From contig CAZUON010000003.1 of the NCBI GenBank assembly GCA_964621345.1, positions 81,327 to 145,326 on the forward strand: 64,000 nucleotides of DNA, in the 5' to 3' direction. The stretch's first letter is position 1. Each line of letters begins with the position of its first letter. Positions 16,410 through 25,745 of the stretch are shown piece by piece. The translations under genes and the position numbers were made by a program. Below the pieces are notes generated by a model that was not told the origin of the DNA, did not search any database, and worked only from the letters and a program-made list of their open reading frames with translations. The stretch is from Glaciecola sp964621345. GTDB lineage: Bacteria > Pseudomonadota > Gammaproteobacteria > Enterobacterales > Alteromonadaceae.

Positions 16410-19400
16410 CTAGTTTTTTAGTGCTTTTTGCATATAGGCTTTGCGTTTTTCGCGAAGTCGGCATAAGAACATCACAATCGTTGGCGTAAAAATCAAAGAA
16501 AGTATAACAGAAAAGCCCACACCACCAGCAATGACTACCGCTAAAGGAGGCCAAAAACCCCCTTCGCTGAACAATAGCAAGGGAATTAAGCCGCCTACAG
16601 TGGTGAATGTAGTTGACAATATATGCCGTGAACAGCTCATCGTTTCATCAACAATGGCCTGCACATCGCCGCGCATCGCGTCGTTGTTGCTTGCAATAGA
16701 GGCAATCACCACAATTGAACCGTTTATTGCTACACCGATTAAACCCGCACTTCCTAACAAGGGGTTAAAACCGATAGGTAAACCTGATAGCCACAAACTT
16801 AGAAAGCCCAAACCTACCGATAAAATGGCAACACACGCAATGACACCCGCAAAGCGCACGCTTGAAAAGCTCAATATCAAAGCGGTGATCATCAATACCA
16901 AAAGAACAGGTGCATACGTGGCTAATTGTCCAAGGGCTTGTTGTTGTTCATCGGCATCGCCCGCCATTTTGATGCGATACCCTTGTGGCAACACTAAATT
17001 ACTTAATCCCTCTCGCAGACTGTCGCTTGCGGTCACCGCAGGAATCCCCGGAAGCAAGTACGCTTGAATTTTATTTACCCGCTCACCGTCTATGCGCGTA
17101 ATCCCGCTAATACTCGGCTGTAATTCGAAGCGTCCTAGATTCGCCACACCTAAAGGACCTGTTTGCGCAATACCACGATTGATCAATGGTAAGGCCTCTA
17201 ATGCGCTTAAGCTTGCGCGCTGAGTATCGTTTATTCGCACGCGTATCGGCATTTCTTCGGTATCTTCAAGAACAGAGCCACCCAGACTGCCCGACAAAGC
17301 AGTTTGTAATTGTGCCGCAATTTCATTTAACGAAATTTGCGCAAGATAGCTTTGGTTTTCAGACACCTTGTACTTCAATTGCGCTTCGTTCATCGTCACC
17401 GATGCCGTTGATTGCGTTAAGCCCTCTACTTTGGTCATGGCTAAACGAATTTCTTGGCCTAGTTGATCTAGAATGGCTAAATCTGGACCAAATACATCAA
17501 CCTCAATGGGCGAAGCAATGGGAGGGCCTTGGCCAAACTTGCGAACGACTATTTTCACGGCAGGAAAACGGTTTTGCACTTCAAAGTGCAATTGCGAGAC
17601 TAAGGCGTCAGCACTCGCGGCATCCTCAAGGGTGAATACCGCATTCGCAAACTCAGGGCTATTGTCACGGGTCATAACTTGGTTGTAATAAATGGATGGC
17701 GTAGAGCCACCTACCAGCCAAGTGAGCTGCTTGATACTGTCTTTTTCACGCAGGTATTGATCAATTTCTTGAGTGACCGCAAAGGTTCGGTCGATGCCGG
17801 TTCCGCTTGGCATAAACACATACATTTCAAATTGGTCTCTGTCTGCACTTGGGAAAAATACGTTATCGAGGGTGGAAGATAAAATAAAACCACTAACACA
17901 GAACAAGCTAATCACAGGCAATACAATTAACGGTTTAGGAATGATGTTACCCAGCAAACCTTTAAACGCTTGCGATACCGCTGGCCACTGAAAGCCTCGG
18001 AGATACCAAGCGTGATGTTCACTGCCATCTCTTGGTAAATATCGAGCCGCTAAAGCCGCAATTAAAGTTAAGGAGATTGCCAAAGAGCCAATTAAAGCCA
18101 TAACAACACTAATGGCAATACCACCAATAAAATCACCAATATTGCCGTTTAGTAAAAATACCGGCATGAATCCTAATACGGTAGTTAAGGTCGAGGCTAA
18201 TAAAGGCGAAAAAAGATGTTGGATACTCTGCTGTAGCACTTCTAAACGCGTTTTAGATTTATCGAGCAGGTTCAAGCGTATTTCATCGGTAATGACTATC
18301 GCATTATCAATCAGCAAGCCAATCGCAATGATGATGCCAAAAATCGACATTTGATGAATTTGCTGGTTAAAAAAGCTCAAACTAAAAATAGCAAATGCAG
18401 CACAAAGAGGAAGTGCAAGCCCAACTATCCATGCGGCTTTTGCGCCCATAAAAAATAACACAACAAACATCACCACCAGAGAGCCCAGTAGTAGGTTGTT
18501 GCTCAGTTCAGATAAGCGCTGCTCAGTATATTTGTTCTGCTCAAAAATGAGTTCTGCTTTCACACTGCCTGCAAACGACGAGTTAAACTGAGCTGCTTTT
18601 GCTTTTATTGCTTCGGTCCATTGGTCAACGCGCACCGTGGTCTGCATCCGAGCTGCAACAAATATGGTGCGCCGGCCATTTAACAAGGCGATTTCGCTAG
18701 CAGGGTGTCTTTGTCCTCGCCTAACTTGTGCAATATCTTCTAAACGCAAAAAATCACCGCTGTCGGTCACTAGCGGCGTGTTAGCGACAATCGAAACGGA
18801 CTCTAGAGGCTCGGCGACTTGCACACGAATGTTGCGCGAACTGTTATACAACACACCTGCGGGTAATTTGGCATCGGCAGAGCGAATACGATCGCTCACC
18901 TGTTGTAAACTCATACCAGCAAGTGCGAGTTGCTGCGCGTCGATGGTGACGGTAATTTCTTCTTGAGGCTCCCCGTATAACCGCACTAATTCGGTTCCCG
19001 CTACGTTGCGAATGCGGTCTGAAAACTCTTGCGCCATTCTTCCAACGAGTGTTAAATCAGTGTTATCAGGCACTTCAGGGGAAATTGCAAACAATACGGT
19101 AAAGGCGGTTGCCCCGCGTTTGTCCTCTAGTATTGGCGCTTGCACTCCTTCAGGGAAACGCGCCGAAGCATCATCAATAGCATCTCTTATTTTCGAAAAC
19201 ACTTGTTGGTTAGTGCTATTGTCGATGACGTCTTGTAGCTCTACCGAAATCGAAGAAAAACCAGCCTTAGACGTAGACTTAATCTCTTTAATTTCGAATA
19301 GCTGTCGCAGTTCATCCTCAATAACATCACTGACCAAGGCTTCTACACGCTCGGCTGAGGCCCCCGGATAACTAGTCAGGACAATCACATTCCGCAAATC

Positions 19401-19541
19401 TATGCGAGGGTCTTCTAAACGCGGGAGGCTCTGGATGGCCGACAAGCCTGCCACTAAAATGATAATGATACTTAAAGCAAGTAAATGACCTTTACGAAAA
19501 AAGGCGGTATACCATGGTGGGCGTGGTTGCATGTGAGTCAT
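16410..19541 (-). CDS. RND efflux permease (AcrB/HAE1 family)
   Basis: 1043-aa inner-membrane proton antiporter that would drive drug or metabolite export through a tripartite pump. The family layout is clear: a membrane helix near the N-terminus (LLALSIIIILVAG), a large periplasmic porter loop beginning with the TSYPGASAERVE motif, helices 2-6 from about residue 330, a second periplasmic loop, and helices 8-12. Helix 4 reads GLLIDNAIVITDEI, so the second of the two AcrB proton-relay aspartates is Asn, and the helix-10 position of AcrB K940 is not Lys (GVAINGSIV). This is common in the VDN/IDN subclass of RND pumps. It follows the adaptor gene by 5 bases. No outer-membrane channel gene is present. 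Confidence 0.9.
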   Translation of the reverse strand: MTHMQPRPPWYTAFFRKGHLLALSIIIILVAGLSAIQSLPRLEDPRIDLRNVIVLTSYPGASAERVEALVSDVIEDELRQLFEIKEIKSTSKAGFSSISVELQDVIDNSTNQQVFSKIRDAIDDASARFPEGVQAPILEDKRGATAFTVLFAISPEVPDNTDLTLVGRMAQEFSDRIRNVAGTELVRLYGEPQEEITVTIDAQQLALAGMSLQQVSDRIRSADAKLPAGVLYNSSRNIRVQVAEPLESVSIVANTPLVTDSGDFLRLEDIAQVRRGQRHPASEIALLNGRRTIFVAARMQTTVRVDQWTEAIKAKAAQFNSSFAGSVKAELIFEQNKYTEQRLSELSNNLLLGSLVVMFVVLFFMGAKAAWIVGLALPLCAAFAIFSLSFFNQQIHQMSIFGIIIAIGLLIDNAIVITDEIRLNLLDKSKTRLEVLQQSIQHLFSPLLASTLTTVLGFMPVFLLNGNIGDFIGGIAISVVMALIGSLAISLTLIAALAARYLPRDGSEHHAWYLRGFQWPAVSQAFKGLLGNIIPKPLIVLPVISLFCVSGFILSSTLDNVFFPSADRDQFEMYVFMPSGTGIDRTFAVTQEIDQYLREKDSIKQLTWLVGGSTPSIYYNQVMTRDNSPEFANAVFTLEDAASADALVSQLHFEVQNRFPAVKIVVRKFGQGPPIASPIEVDVFGPDLAILDQLGQEIRLAMTKVEGLTQSTASVTMNEAQLKYKVSENQSYLAQISLNEIAAQLQTALSGSLGGSVLEDTEEMPIRVRINDTQRASLSALEALPLINRGIAQTGPLGVANLGRFELQPSISGITRIDGERVNKIQAYLLPGIPAVTASDSLREGLSNLVLPQGYRIKMAGDADEQQQALGQLATYAPVLLVLMITALILSFSSVRFAGVIACVAILSVGLGFLSLWLSGLPIGFNPLLGSAGLIGVAINGSIVVIASIASNNDAMRGDVQAIVDETMSCSRHILSTTFTTVGGLIPLLLFSEGGFWPPLAVVIAGGVGFSVILSLIFTPTIVMFLCRLREKRKAYMQKALKN

Positions 19542-19546
19542 CGTTA

Positions 19547-20746
19547 TTACTCACTTTTATTCGCGGTTGATATACTTGTTGCTACGCTTTTTACAGCGTT
19601 AACTTGATTCACTTTTTGACCTGGGGTAAAGCGATGAGTGCCATTCACAATTATCTTTTGTGCATCCTCAATAGCGCCAGAAATAAATGCACGCTCTCCA
19701 TCAAGATGCTCTACCGACACACTGCGACTTACAATGGTCTTGGTAGCTTGATCGTATATCATCACCGTCCACAGTCCACGCACGCCATTCGCAAGCGCAT
19801 CAACAGGCACCCATGCCCCTGTTTGTGACACTTCCTCTTCTACACTAATGCTCACCAGATCGCCGCTGACTAAAGCAGCAAGCTGCCTAGGCGATATACT
19901 CGTTTTATCTATACTAAAGAGTGTATCTACTGTGCGCGTGGCAAGGGTTCTGCGTTTGGCGACAGATTTAACATTTGCCAACAGTGTTGTGCCTGAAACC
20001 TGTAGGTTATAGGCATCGCCTGGCGCCAGCGCAAAGGCAGTATTTTCAGGCAAGCCAAAGCGAGCTTCTAGTGTATCGATTGAAATAACCGACAACAACG
20101 GTTGCCCCACATTTAATACCGTTCCCTCATCTGCTAACTGCGCAATTATCTGGCCGTCAAATGGTGCTTTTAGTACCGATTTTTGCTTCTCTACCTCTAA
20201 GCTCTGTAAGCGCGCTTCAACCTCAGTTACGAGGGCTTGAGCCGCATCGAGGGAAGCTTGAGACTCATCTAAGCGCTGCTGAGGCTCTAGTTTTGCATTC
20301 ACCAAATCGCTAACACGCTGAGCAGAAAGCTCCGCTAATTTTGCGTCAGCTTGAGCACGTCTAAGGGCAGCCTCTAACTCGTTTCTTTGTGCGTCAAGCC
20401 TCGCTAAATCAAGTTCTGCAAGAGCTTGTCCTTTGCGAACGTTTGCGCCCTCTTCGACTAAAATCGTGCGTAGCACTCCCGCTAATTCAAACCCCACATC
20501 TGATTGCATTGCAGACTCGACCTGGCCGTAAATTATTCGCTTGCGCAGATAACTTGATTGAATAGCAATTGAGCTAACTTCGGCAACGGTATTTTGTGTT
20601 GCTAATAGTTCTTTGTCTTTGTAGGCTTGTGAACTGGCATTTCCTGACATCAGCATCAGCAAGGCTAAGGACGCAAAGCCAATTATACCAAGCAATACAA
20701 GGAGTTTTGTTTGATGCGTCGAGTAAGGCCCTTTAGCACTTTTCAT
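19547..20746 (-). CDS. RND periplasmic adaptor (membrane fusion protein)
   Basis: 399-aa adaptor linking the RND permease to an outer-membrane channel. It has an N-terminal membrane anchor (LLVLLGIIGFASLALLMLM, about 15-35) without a lipobox Cys, a biotinyl-lipoyl half motif (GVLRTILVEEGANVRKGQALAELD), a long alpha-hairpin coiled coil rich in Ala/Glu/Gln (about 115-185), the second lipoyl half (APFDGQIIAQLADEGTVLNVGQPL) and beta-barrel and membrane-proximal domains. Gene order adaptor-permease, 5 bases apart, indicates one operon. The TetR-type palindrome at 20896-20911 lies about 150 bases upstream of the start. Confidence 0.9.
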   Translation of the reverse strand: MKSAKGPYSTHQTKLLVLLGIIGFASLALLMLMSGNASSQAYKDKELLATQNTVAEVSSIAIQSSYLRKRIIYGQVESAMQSDVGFELAGVLRTILVEEGANVRKGQALAELDLARLDAQRNELEAALRRAQADAKLAELSAQRVSDLVNAKLEPQQRLDESQASLDAAQALVTEVEARLQSLEVEKQKSVLKAPFDGQIIAQLADEGTVLNVGQPLLSVISIDTLEARFGLPENTAFALAPGDAYNLQVSGTTLLANVKSVAKRRTLATRTVDTLFSIDKTSISPRQLAALVSGDLVSISVEEEVSQTGAWVPVDALANGVRGLWTVMIYDQATKTIVSRSVSVEHLDGERAFISGAIEDAQKIIVNGTHRFTPGQKVNQVNAVKSVATSISTANKSE

Positions 20747-20895
20747 TTTTTATTCCTTTAACTTGGGTTAACCATTGTCGGTATACAATATTGGCTGATA
20801 TTGCAGCAAAGCAGTTTGGTCGCCCATAATTCTTCATATCGGTGAGCTTGCCTAACGGTCTAAGTTGTTTTTATTTGATGCTAGAATATAAATAC

Positions 20896-20911
20896 TAGAC
20901 TGTCTAGTCTA
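20896..20911. promoter_or_regulatory. Palindromic operator candidate (TetR-type)
   Basis: TAGACTGTCTAGTCTA: two exactly complementary 6-base arms (TAGACT / AGTCTA) around GTCT, in the divergent region between the RND adaptor and pyrB. Palindromes of this kind are common targets of TetR-family repressors that control RND pumps. No regulator gene is adjacent, so the repressor, if any, is encoded elsewhere. Control of the pump rather than pyrB is an inference. Confidence 0.5.
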
Positions 20912-21029
20912 TTAATATTAAATTTTTATCATCTCCCGTAATGTGCGCGCTTTTAGTCGCTGAATATTCACCTTCCATTCATAAAATTTGTTATGATGCA
21001 CCCACGGTATCTTCATTGTATAAAACACT

Positions 21030-22049
21030 ATGTCAGGCTTTACTGGACAACATATTTTAAGCGTAAACCAATTTGATCGCGACGCTGTTGAACGCGTGTT
21101 CAGCGTTGCCGATAACATGCTTCCTTACACCCTGCGCGAGAAACGAACGCAAGTGCTAGACGGAGCTATTTTAGGGAATTTATTTTTTGAGGCCAGTACG
21201 CGTACTAGAGTCAGTTTTGGCACTGCATTTAATTTACTCGGTGGCGAAGTACGTGAAACCACAGGCATGAGTAGTTCAGCCCTAGCAAAGGGTGAATCCC
21301 TTTATGATACTGCCAGAGTATTGAGTGGTTATAGCGACATCATTGCAATGCGCCATCCACAGGCGGGCTCGGTTAGTGAGTTTGCGCAAGGTAGCAGAGT
21401 ACCCGTCATTAACGGCGGAGATGGTGCAAATGAGCACCCCACCCAAGCCTTATTAGACTTATATACCATTGCAAAAGAGCGTGCCTCACAGGGTGCTGGC
21501 ATTGATCATTTACACATCGCAATGATTGGCGACCTCAAATACGGGCGCACGGTGCATTCTTTAGCTAAAATGCTGACGCTGTTTAACAAAGTCAAGTTTA
21601 CGCTAATATCACCAAGAGAATTAGCGATGCCGACAAGTGTTTGCGATGCCATTGTTAATGCCGGTCATGAATTGGTAATTACGGAGCATCTTGAAGGAAT
21701 TGTAGAGGCCGATATTTGTTATCAAACTCGTATTCAAGAAGAACGTTTTGAATCGCAAGAAGAAGCGAATAAATATCGCGGTAAATTTCGCTTAAACCAA
21801 CAAATTTATACACAGCATTTTAAGTCGCAAACTGTCATCATGCATCCTCTTCCCAGAGACTCGCGGGCAGAGGCGAATGAACTAGACAATGATTTGAATA
21901 TGCATCCGAACTTAGCCATTTTTAGACAAACCGATAACGGTGTGCTGGTGCGCATGGCTTTATTTGCTCTCACCTTGGGCGTAGCCGATAAAGTCAGCGA
22001 TTTTGATCGTCCAGTGCATTGGTATAGCAACAAAAGTACCGTCGTTTAG
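21030..22049 (+). CDS. pyrB: Aspartate carbamoyltransferase catalytic subunit
   Basis: Condenses carbamoyl phosphate with aspartate, the committed step of pyrimidine synthesis. The carbamoyl-phosphate loop FFEASTRTRVSFGTAF is intact, as are ALAKGESLYDT, the active-site HPTQALLDLYT and the HPLPRDSRAEANELDNDLN segment. At 339 aa it is longer than E. coli PyrB (311) and resembles the Shewanella/Alteromonas variant. No pyrI regulatory subunit follows; hemL comes next after 29 bases. Confidence 0.94.
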   Translation: MSGFTGQHILSVNQFDRDAVERVFSVADNMLPYTLREKRTQVLDGAILGNLFFEASTRTRVSFGTAFNLLGGEVRETTGMSSSALAKGESLYDTARVLSGYSDIIAMRHPQAGSVSEFAQGSRVPVINGGDGANEHPTQALLDLYTIAKERASQGAGIDHLHIAMIGDLKYGRTVHSLAKMLTLFNKVKFTLISPRELAMPTSVCDAIVNAGHELVITEHLEGIVEADICYQTRIQEERFESQEEANKYRGKFRLNQQIYTQHFKSQTVIMHPLPRDSRAEANELDNDLNMHPNLAIFRQTDNGVLVRMALFALTLGVADKVSDFDRPVHWYSNKSTVV

Positions 22050-22078
22050 TTAACGTAATTAAGAGTAAAACAATCCTT

Positions 22079-23371
22079 ATGACAAAATCAGAAATCTTAT
22101 TTGAACGTGCACAAAAGACCATCCCCGGCGGTGTTAACTCCCCCGTTCGAGCATTTAAAGCGGTGGGCGGTACACCTCGGTTTATACAACGTACCGACGG
22201 CCCTTATATGTGGGATGTCGATGGCAACCGTTACATCGATTATATTCAATCGTGGGGTCCTATGGTCTTAGGCCATAATAATCAAAAAATTCGCCAAGCG
22301 GTGATTGATGCATCTGAGTTTGGCCTCAGCTACGGTGCACCCACCGAAGCCGAAGTAAAAATGGCCGAGCTTGTCTCCTCTATCGTGCCATCCATGGAAA
22401 TGGTTCGCATGGTAAATTCCGGTACAGAGGCGACAATGAGCGCCATTCGCCTGGCTAGGGGTTACACCAGTAAAGATAAAATTCTTAAATTTGAAGGCTG
22501 TTATCATGGTCACGCTGACTCCTTACTGGTAAAAGCAGGTAGCGGCGCATTAACTCTTGGTGTACCAAGCTCGCCGGGCGTACCTGACGATTTTGCAAAA
22601 CACACTCTCACCGTCGAATTTAATAATTTAGCCTCAGTACAAGCAGCTTTCGACGAGCATGGTGATGATATTGCTTGCATCATTGTGGAACCTGTCGCTG
22701 GCAACATGAACTGCATACCTCCAGTTGATGGATTTTTAGAAGGCTTACGTGCAATTTGCGATACCTACAACAGTGTGTTGATATTTGATGAAGTCATGAC
22801 CGGGTTTAGAGTATCTCGCGGCGGTGCTCAAGAGCGCTTTAATGTAATCCCGGACTTAACCTGTTTAGGGAAGGTGATCGGCGGCGGCATGCCCGTAGGC
22901 GCTTTTGGTGGAAAACGCCATATTTTGACGCACATTGCACCCACAGGTCCTATTTATCAAGCAGGGACATTGTCTGGAAACCCTGTTGCAATGGCGGCAG
23001 GATTAGCAGCACTTAAGCAAATTACCGTAGATGGGTTTTACGATTCTATTTTTGAAAATACACGTAATTTAGCAGAAGGTATGCGCGACCTTGCCCATAA
23101 GCATGGCATCCCCATGACAATTAACGTTGCAGGGAGCATGTTTGGAATCTTTTTCACCGACGTTGAGAAAGTCACCAACTACCAACAGGCGATTAATTGT
23201 AATACTAAGCAATTCAATCAGTTTTATCATGGCATGCTTGAGCATGGTGTTTATCTAGCACCTGCCTCATATGAAGCAGGGTTTGTATCAAAGGCGCATA
23301 CCGCAGACATCGTGGCAGATACCTTAGCTGCCGCAGACAAAGCCTTCGCAGCAATTGATAAGACAGCTTAA
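22079..23371 (+). CDS. hemL: Glutamate-1-semialdehyde 2,1-aminomutase
   Basis: PLP enzyme that converts glutamate-1-semialdehyde to 5-aminolevulinate in the C5 route to tetrapyrroles. 430 aa, normal length. The N-terminal RAQKTIPGGVNSPVRAFKAVGGTPRF is diagnostic. The PLP lysine is K265 in LGKVIGGGMPVGAFGG, the same number as in E. coli, and EPVAGNMNC and FDEVMTGFRV supply other cofactor contacts. The cyclase gene follows after 14 bases, so the two may be co-transcribed. Confidence 0.96.
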   Translation: MTKSEILFERAQKTIPGGVNSPVRAFKAVGGTPRFIQRTDGPYMWDVDGNRYIDYIQSWGPMVLGHNNQKIRQAVIDASEFGLSYGAPTEAEVKMAELVSSIVPSMEMVRMVNSGTEATMSAIRLARGYTSKDKILKFEGCYHGHADSLLVKAGSGALTLGVPSSPGVPDDFAKHTLTVEFNNLASVQAAFDEHGDDIACIIVEPVAGNMNCIPPVDGFLEGLRAICDTYNSVLIFDEVMTGFRVSRGGAQERFNVIPDLTCLGKVIGGGMPVGAFGGKRHILTHIAPTGPIYQAGTLSGNPVAMAAGLAALKQITVDGFYDSIFENTRNLAEGMRDLAHKHGIPMTINVAGSMFGIFFTDVEKVTNYQQAINCNTKQFNQFYHGMLEHGVYLAPASYEAGFVSKAHTADIVADTLAAADKAFAAIDKTA

Positions 23372-23385
23372 AAGGAACGACAACG

Positions 23386-24432
23386 GTGCTTGAAGCATTA
23401 CTTGGCATAGTCATCATATACGCGGTAGTCGTTACCGTGGTGTGTTTACGCTCGTCAAGCCATGCTCAAAGCGCCGATTTAAGCTTAAAAGCAGCATTTA
23501 AAAAACGCCAAGCCATGATGGATGCGACCATCGAAGCGAAAGCCGATGAGGCCATGCAATTACATCAAACTTTTCAGAAATTTGTCCCGCGCCAGTTTGT
23601 CGAGCATTTTGCCAAAAGCGGCAGCAATAACTTAGAACTTGGCCGGGCAGACGAAGATAAAGTAGCCATTTTGTTTTGTGATATTCGCGGATTTACGTCC
23701 CTCTCTGAAAAAATGTCACCACAGGAGCTGATGCATTTCCTCAATTCCTATTTTTTAAGGATGAATGCCCCAATTCACCATAATAATGGCTTTATCGACA
23801 AGTTCATTGGCGATGCCATTATGGCACTATTTGACAGCCCACAAGGCGAAGACAGCGATAAAGCAGCTGACGCCATAAAGGCGGCTCTAGAGGTTCAAAC
23901 AGCTTTAGCTTTGTACAATAGTCATAGAGAGAGTAGTAAATATGCGCCGGTTAAAAATGGCATAGGGCTTCATTTTGGACCCGTGGTGTTAGGTACCGTT
24001 GGCTCAGACGATCGCATGGATACCACGGTAATTGGTGATACTGTTAACGTGGCACAGCGCATAGAAGGCTTATGCCGGTATTTTAATGCCGACATACTCG
24101 CCAGTAAAAGCACTGTTCACTTAGCCCAAGACAAACACGAAGTAGAATATCGCCTTCTAGACAATGTGTTGTTCAAGGGAAAATCTGTCAGTATACCTTT
24201 GGTAGAGGTATTGTCGCATTTACCTGAAGAGATAAAAGAACAAAAACTCGTGGCCGCAGAGCAAATCATTGAGGGCATTACTTTGCGCGATGACGGATAC
24301 TTAAAAACTGCTCTTAGTCACTTCGAAGCTTGCTCACTTACTTTCCCTCGAGACTTCGCGATAAAGCATCACCTGCGCATCTGCAAGCAAGCGGTCGAAA
24401 AAGGTGAATGGGATGGCTTTGTTAAGTTATAA
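23386..24432 (+). CDS. Membrane-anchored class III adenylate cyclase
   Basis: 348 aa. One N-terminal membrane helix (EALLGIVIIYAVVVTVVCL, residues 3-21), a charged linker, a class III cyclase domain (about 92-250) and a helical C-terminal region. Metal-binding D99 (FCDIRGFTS) and D143 (KFIGDAIMALF) are present, as are N221 and R225 of the transition-state pair in IGDTVNVAQR. Purine-selecting residues look like K139 and T214; Lys/Thr is the class IIIb pattern of bicarbonate-responsive adenylyl cyclases, so cAMP is the expected product. It starts with GTG behind AAAGGA and follows hemL by 14 bases. Confidence 0.85.
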   Translation: MLEALLGIVIIYAVVVTVVCLRSSSHAQSADLSLKAAFKKRQAMMDATIEAKADEAMQLHQTFQKFVPRQFVEHFAKSGSNNLELGRADEDKVAILFCDIRGFTSLSEKMSPQELMHFLNSYFLRMNAPIHHNNGFIDKFIGDAIMALFDSPQGEDSDKAADAIKAALEVQTALALYNSHRESSKYAPVKNGIGLHFGPVVLGTVGSDDRMDTTVIGDTVNVAQRIEGLCRYFNADILASKSTVHLAQDKHEVEYRLLDNVLFKGKSVSIPLVEVLSHLPEEIKEQKLVAAEQIIEGITLRDDGYLKTALSHFEACSLTFPRDFAIKHHLRICKQAVEKGEWDGFVKL

Positions 24433-24757
24433 ACAAGAAGATCTTTTTATGACTAATTGATTGGTTTATCGAGACATTGCAAGCAATTGGCAACCGTCCT
24501 TGTATCAATTAATTCGTACCACCCCTATCTTTATTATCTGCTCTTATCTAGTAAAGGCTACAGCCCTCATTTCGATTAATCCTGTTTTTTTATCAACATT
24601 TACCGATGTACATATCATTTTTTTTGAATTTAGCACGAAAAATACGATCTATTTTGTGACATAGTACGTTAAAGCGATAATAATTCTTATTTAATGTCGC
24701 CAAGATGTATTGGTAACTGTAAGTTTTTGAATTAATTAAGTTGAAACGAGGAAAATC
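24433..24757. other. Intergenic region without a recognisable gene
   Basis: 325 A+T-rich bases between the cyclase and the carbonic anhydrase. I see no terminator with a strong stem, and the short open frame inside (24461-24664) has no ribosome site. It presumably holds the promoter of the next gene, whose start is preceded by ACGAGGAAA. Confidence 0.5.
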
Positions 24758-25624
24758 ATGAGTCATAACAATTTTAGAAAAGTAGGTTCTAGTCTTGCAA
24801 TCGCAGTATCTGCAGCACTCCTAATGTCAGCCTCTGCAGTGGCGCAAAATGTGCCCGACAGTGTTATTGAACAACAGCGTGCAGCTCTAGAAGCAAACAC
24901 CGACGGTAAAGGCTTTGGACCACAGACTCCACGCGACATTGACAACAAAGCAGGTTCAAATAAACGTATATTTGGAATCGCTCCGTCACCAACACAAATG
25001 AACTTGTGTAACATCCATTTTCATAAAAACGCTGAAAACAAAGGTGGTGAATTCACTACCTACGCAGGCAATGGCGATGGTATGGGTAACAACACAGGTT
25101 ATAAGTATAATGGTAGCCTTACAGCGGCAGAACTTAAGCAACCTGAAGCAAAAATCTGTGCAGGCAAAGACCAGCCCCTTATGTCTGGTGATACATTAGA
25201 AGTGCATTTTGTATACTCTGCAGCAGACGTATCACCTGGACCAACCCTTGGCGCGTGCCTAGCAGACTCAACGATGAATCCAGGCCTACGTGTAGAAACG
25301 CAAGTGGTTGTCTTAGTAAATGATGACAATGCTGCTGATTTTAGCGAAATGGCTACTATCGAGGAAGTGAACGGCTACCATCAAGCGGTTAATGTACCTG
25401 ACAATATGGGTACACCTGTGACCTTTTTAGGTTCAACAACTGGCCCTGCATACAACGAAGTCGCTTCACCTTTGCAAGTCACTTGGAATGTAAGACCTAA
25501 GGTTGCAAAAGTAGATATTAATTCTGTTGGTGCTTGGTGTGAAGGTAATGTGTTTAACGAAGACCATGCACATGGAGTACGTAATCTAGTAACAAATGAA
25601 AAGCTACTTTCTCCAATCATGTAG
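24758..25624 (+). CDS. Periplasmic delta-class carbonic anhydrase-like protein
   Basis: 288 aa with a clean signal peptide (cut near SASAVAQ, residue 30). The core resembles the delta-carbonic anhydrase (CA_like) family first known from diatoms: H87-x-H89 in LCNIHFHKNAENKGGEF and H150 in GDTLEVHFVYSAA give the three-His zinc site, and the ETQVVVLVND strand and DHAHGVRNLV near the C-terminus match conserved blocks. Several Cys (84, 134, 167 and one in GAWCEGN) may form disulfides in the periplasm. The expected reaction is hydration of CO2 to bicarbonate. It has its own ribosome site and a terminator after it. Catalysis is inferred from the family. Confidence 0.78.
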   Translation: MSHNNFRKVGSSLAIAVSAALLMSASAVAQNVPDSVIEQQRAALEANTDGKGFGPQTPRDIDNKAGSNKRIFGIAPSPTQMNLCNIHFHKNAENKGGEFTTYAGNGDGMGNNTGYKYNGSLTAAELKQPEAKICAGKDQPLMSGDTLEVHFVYSAADVSPGPTLGACLADSTMNPGLRVETQVVVLVNDDNAADFSEMATIEEVNGYHQAVNVPDNMGTPVTFLGSTTGPAYNEVASPLQVTWNVRPKVAKVDINSVGAWCEGNVFNEDHAHGVRNLVTNEKLLSPIM

Positions 25625-25665
25625 TGCTTCAACCAGTCTTGGTGTAATGCCGGGATAATCATAGT

Positions 25666-25702
25666 AAAACCGGCAGAGTTTTTGCGCTCTTGCCGGTTTT
25701 TT
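25666..25702 (+). terminator. Rho-independent terminator
   Basis: Stem AAAACCGGCA-GAG / CTC-T-TGCCGGTTTT with an 8-base loop and a T6 run, 40 bases after the carbonic anhydrase stop. The complementary strand also ends in four T, so it may serve the convergent DyP gene too. Confidence 0.88.
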
Positions 25703-25745
25703 ATTTATGAGGATTCTTATGTTTCAGCCAACTCAGATAGCATGC

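Noticed and set aside
17186..17635. 149-aa plus-strand open frame inside the RND permease gene
   Set aside because: It is antisense to a full-length, well-conserved permease, and its residue content (Arg, Ser, Leu rich) is that of a reverse-strand shadow.
24461..24664. 67-aa frame between the cyclase and the carbonic anhydrase
   Set aside because: No ribosome site, A+T-driven composition and no recognisable family.
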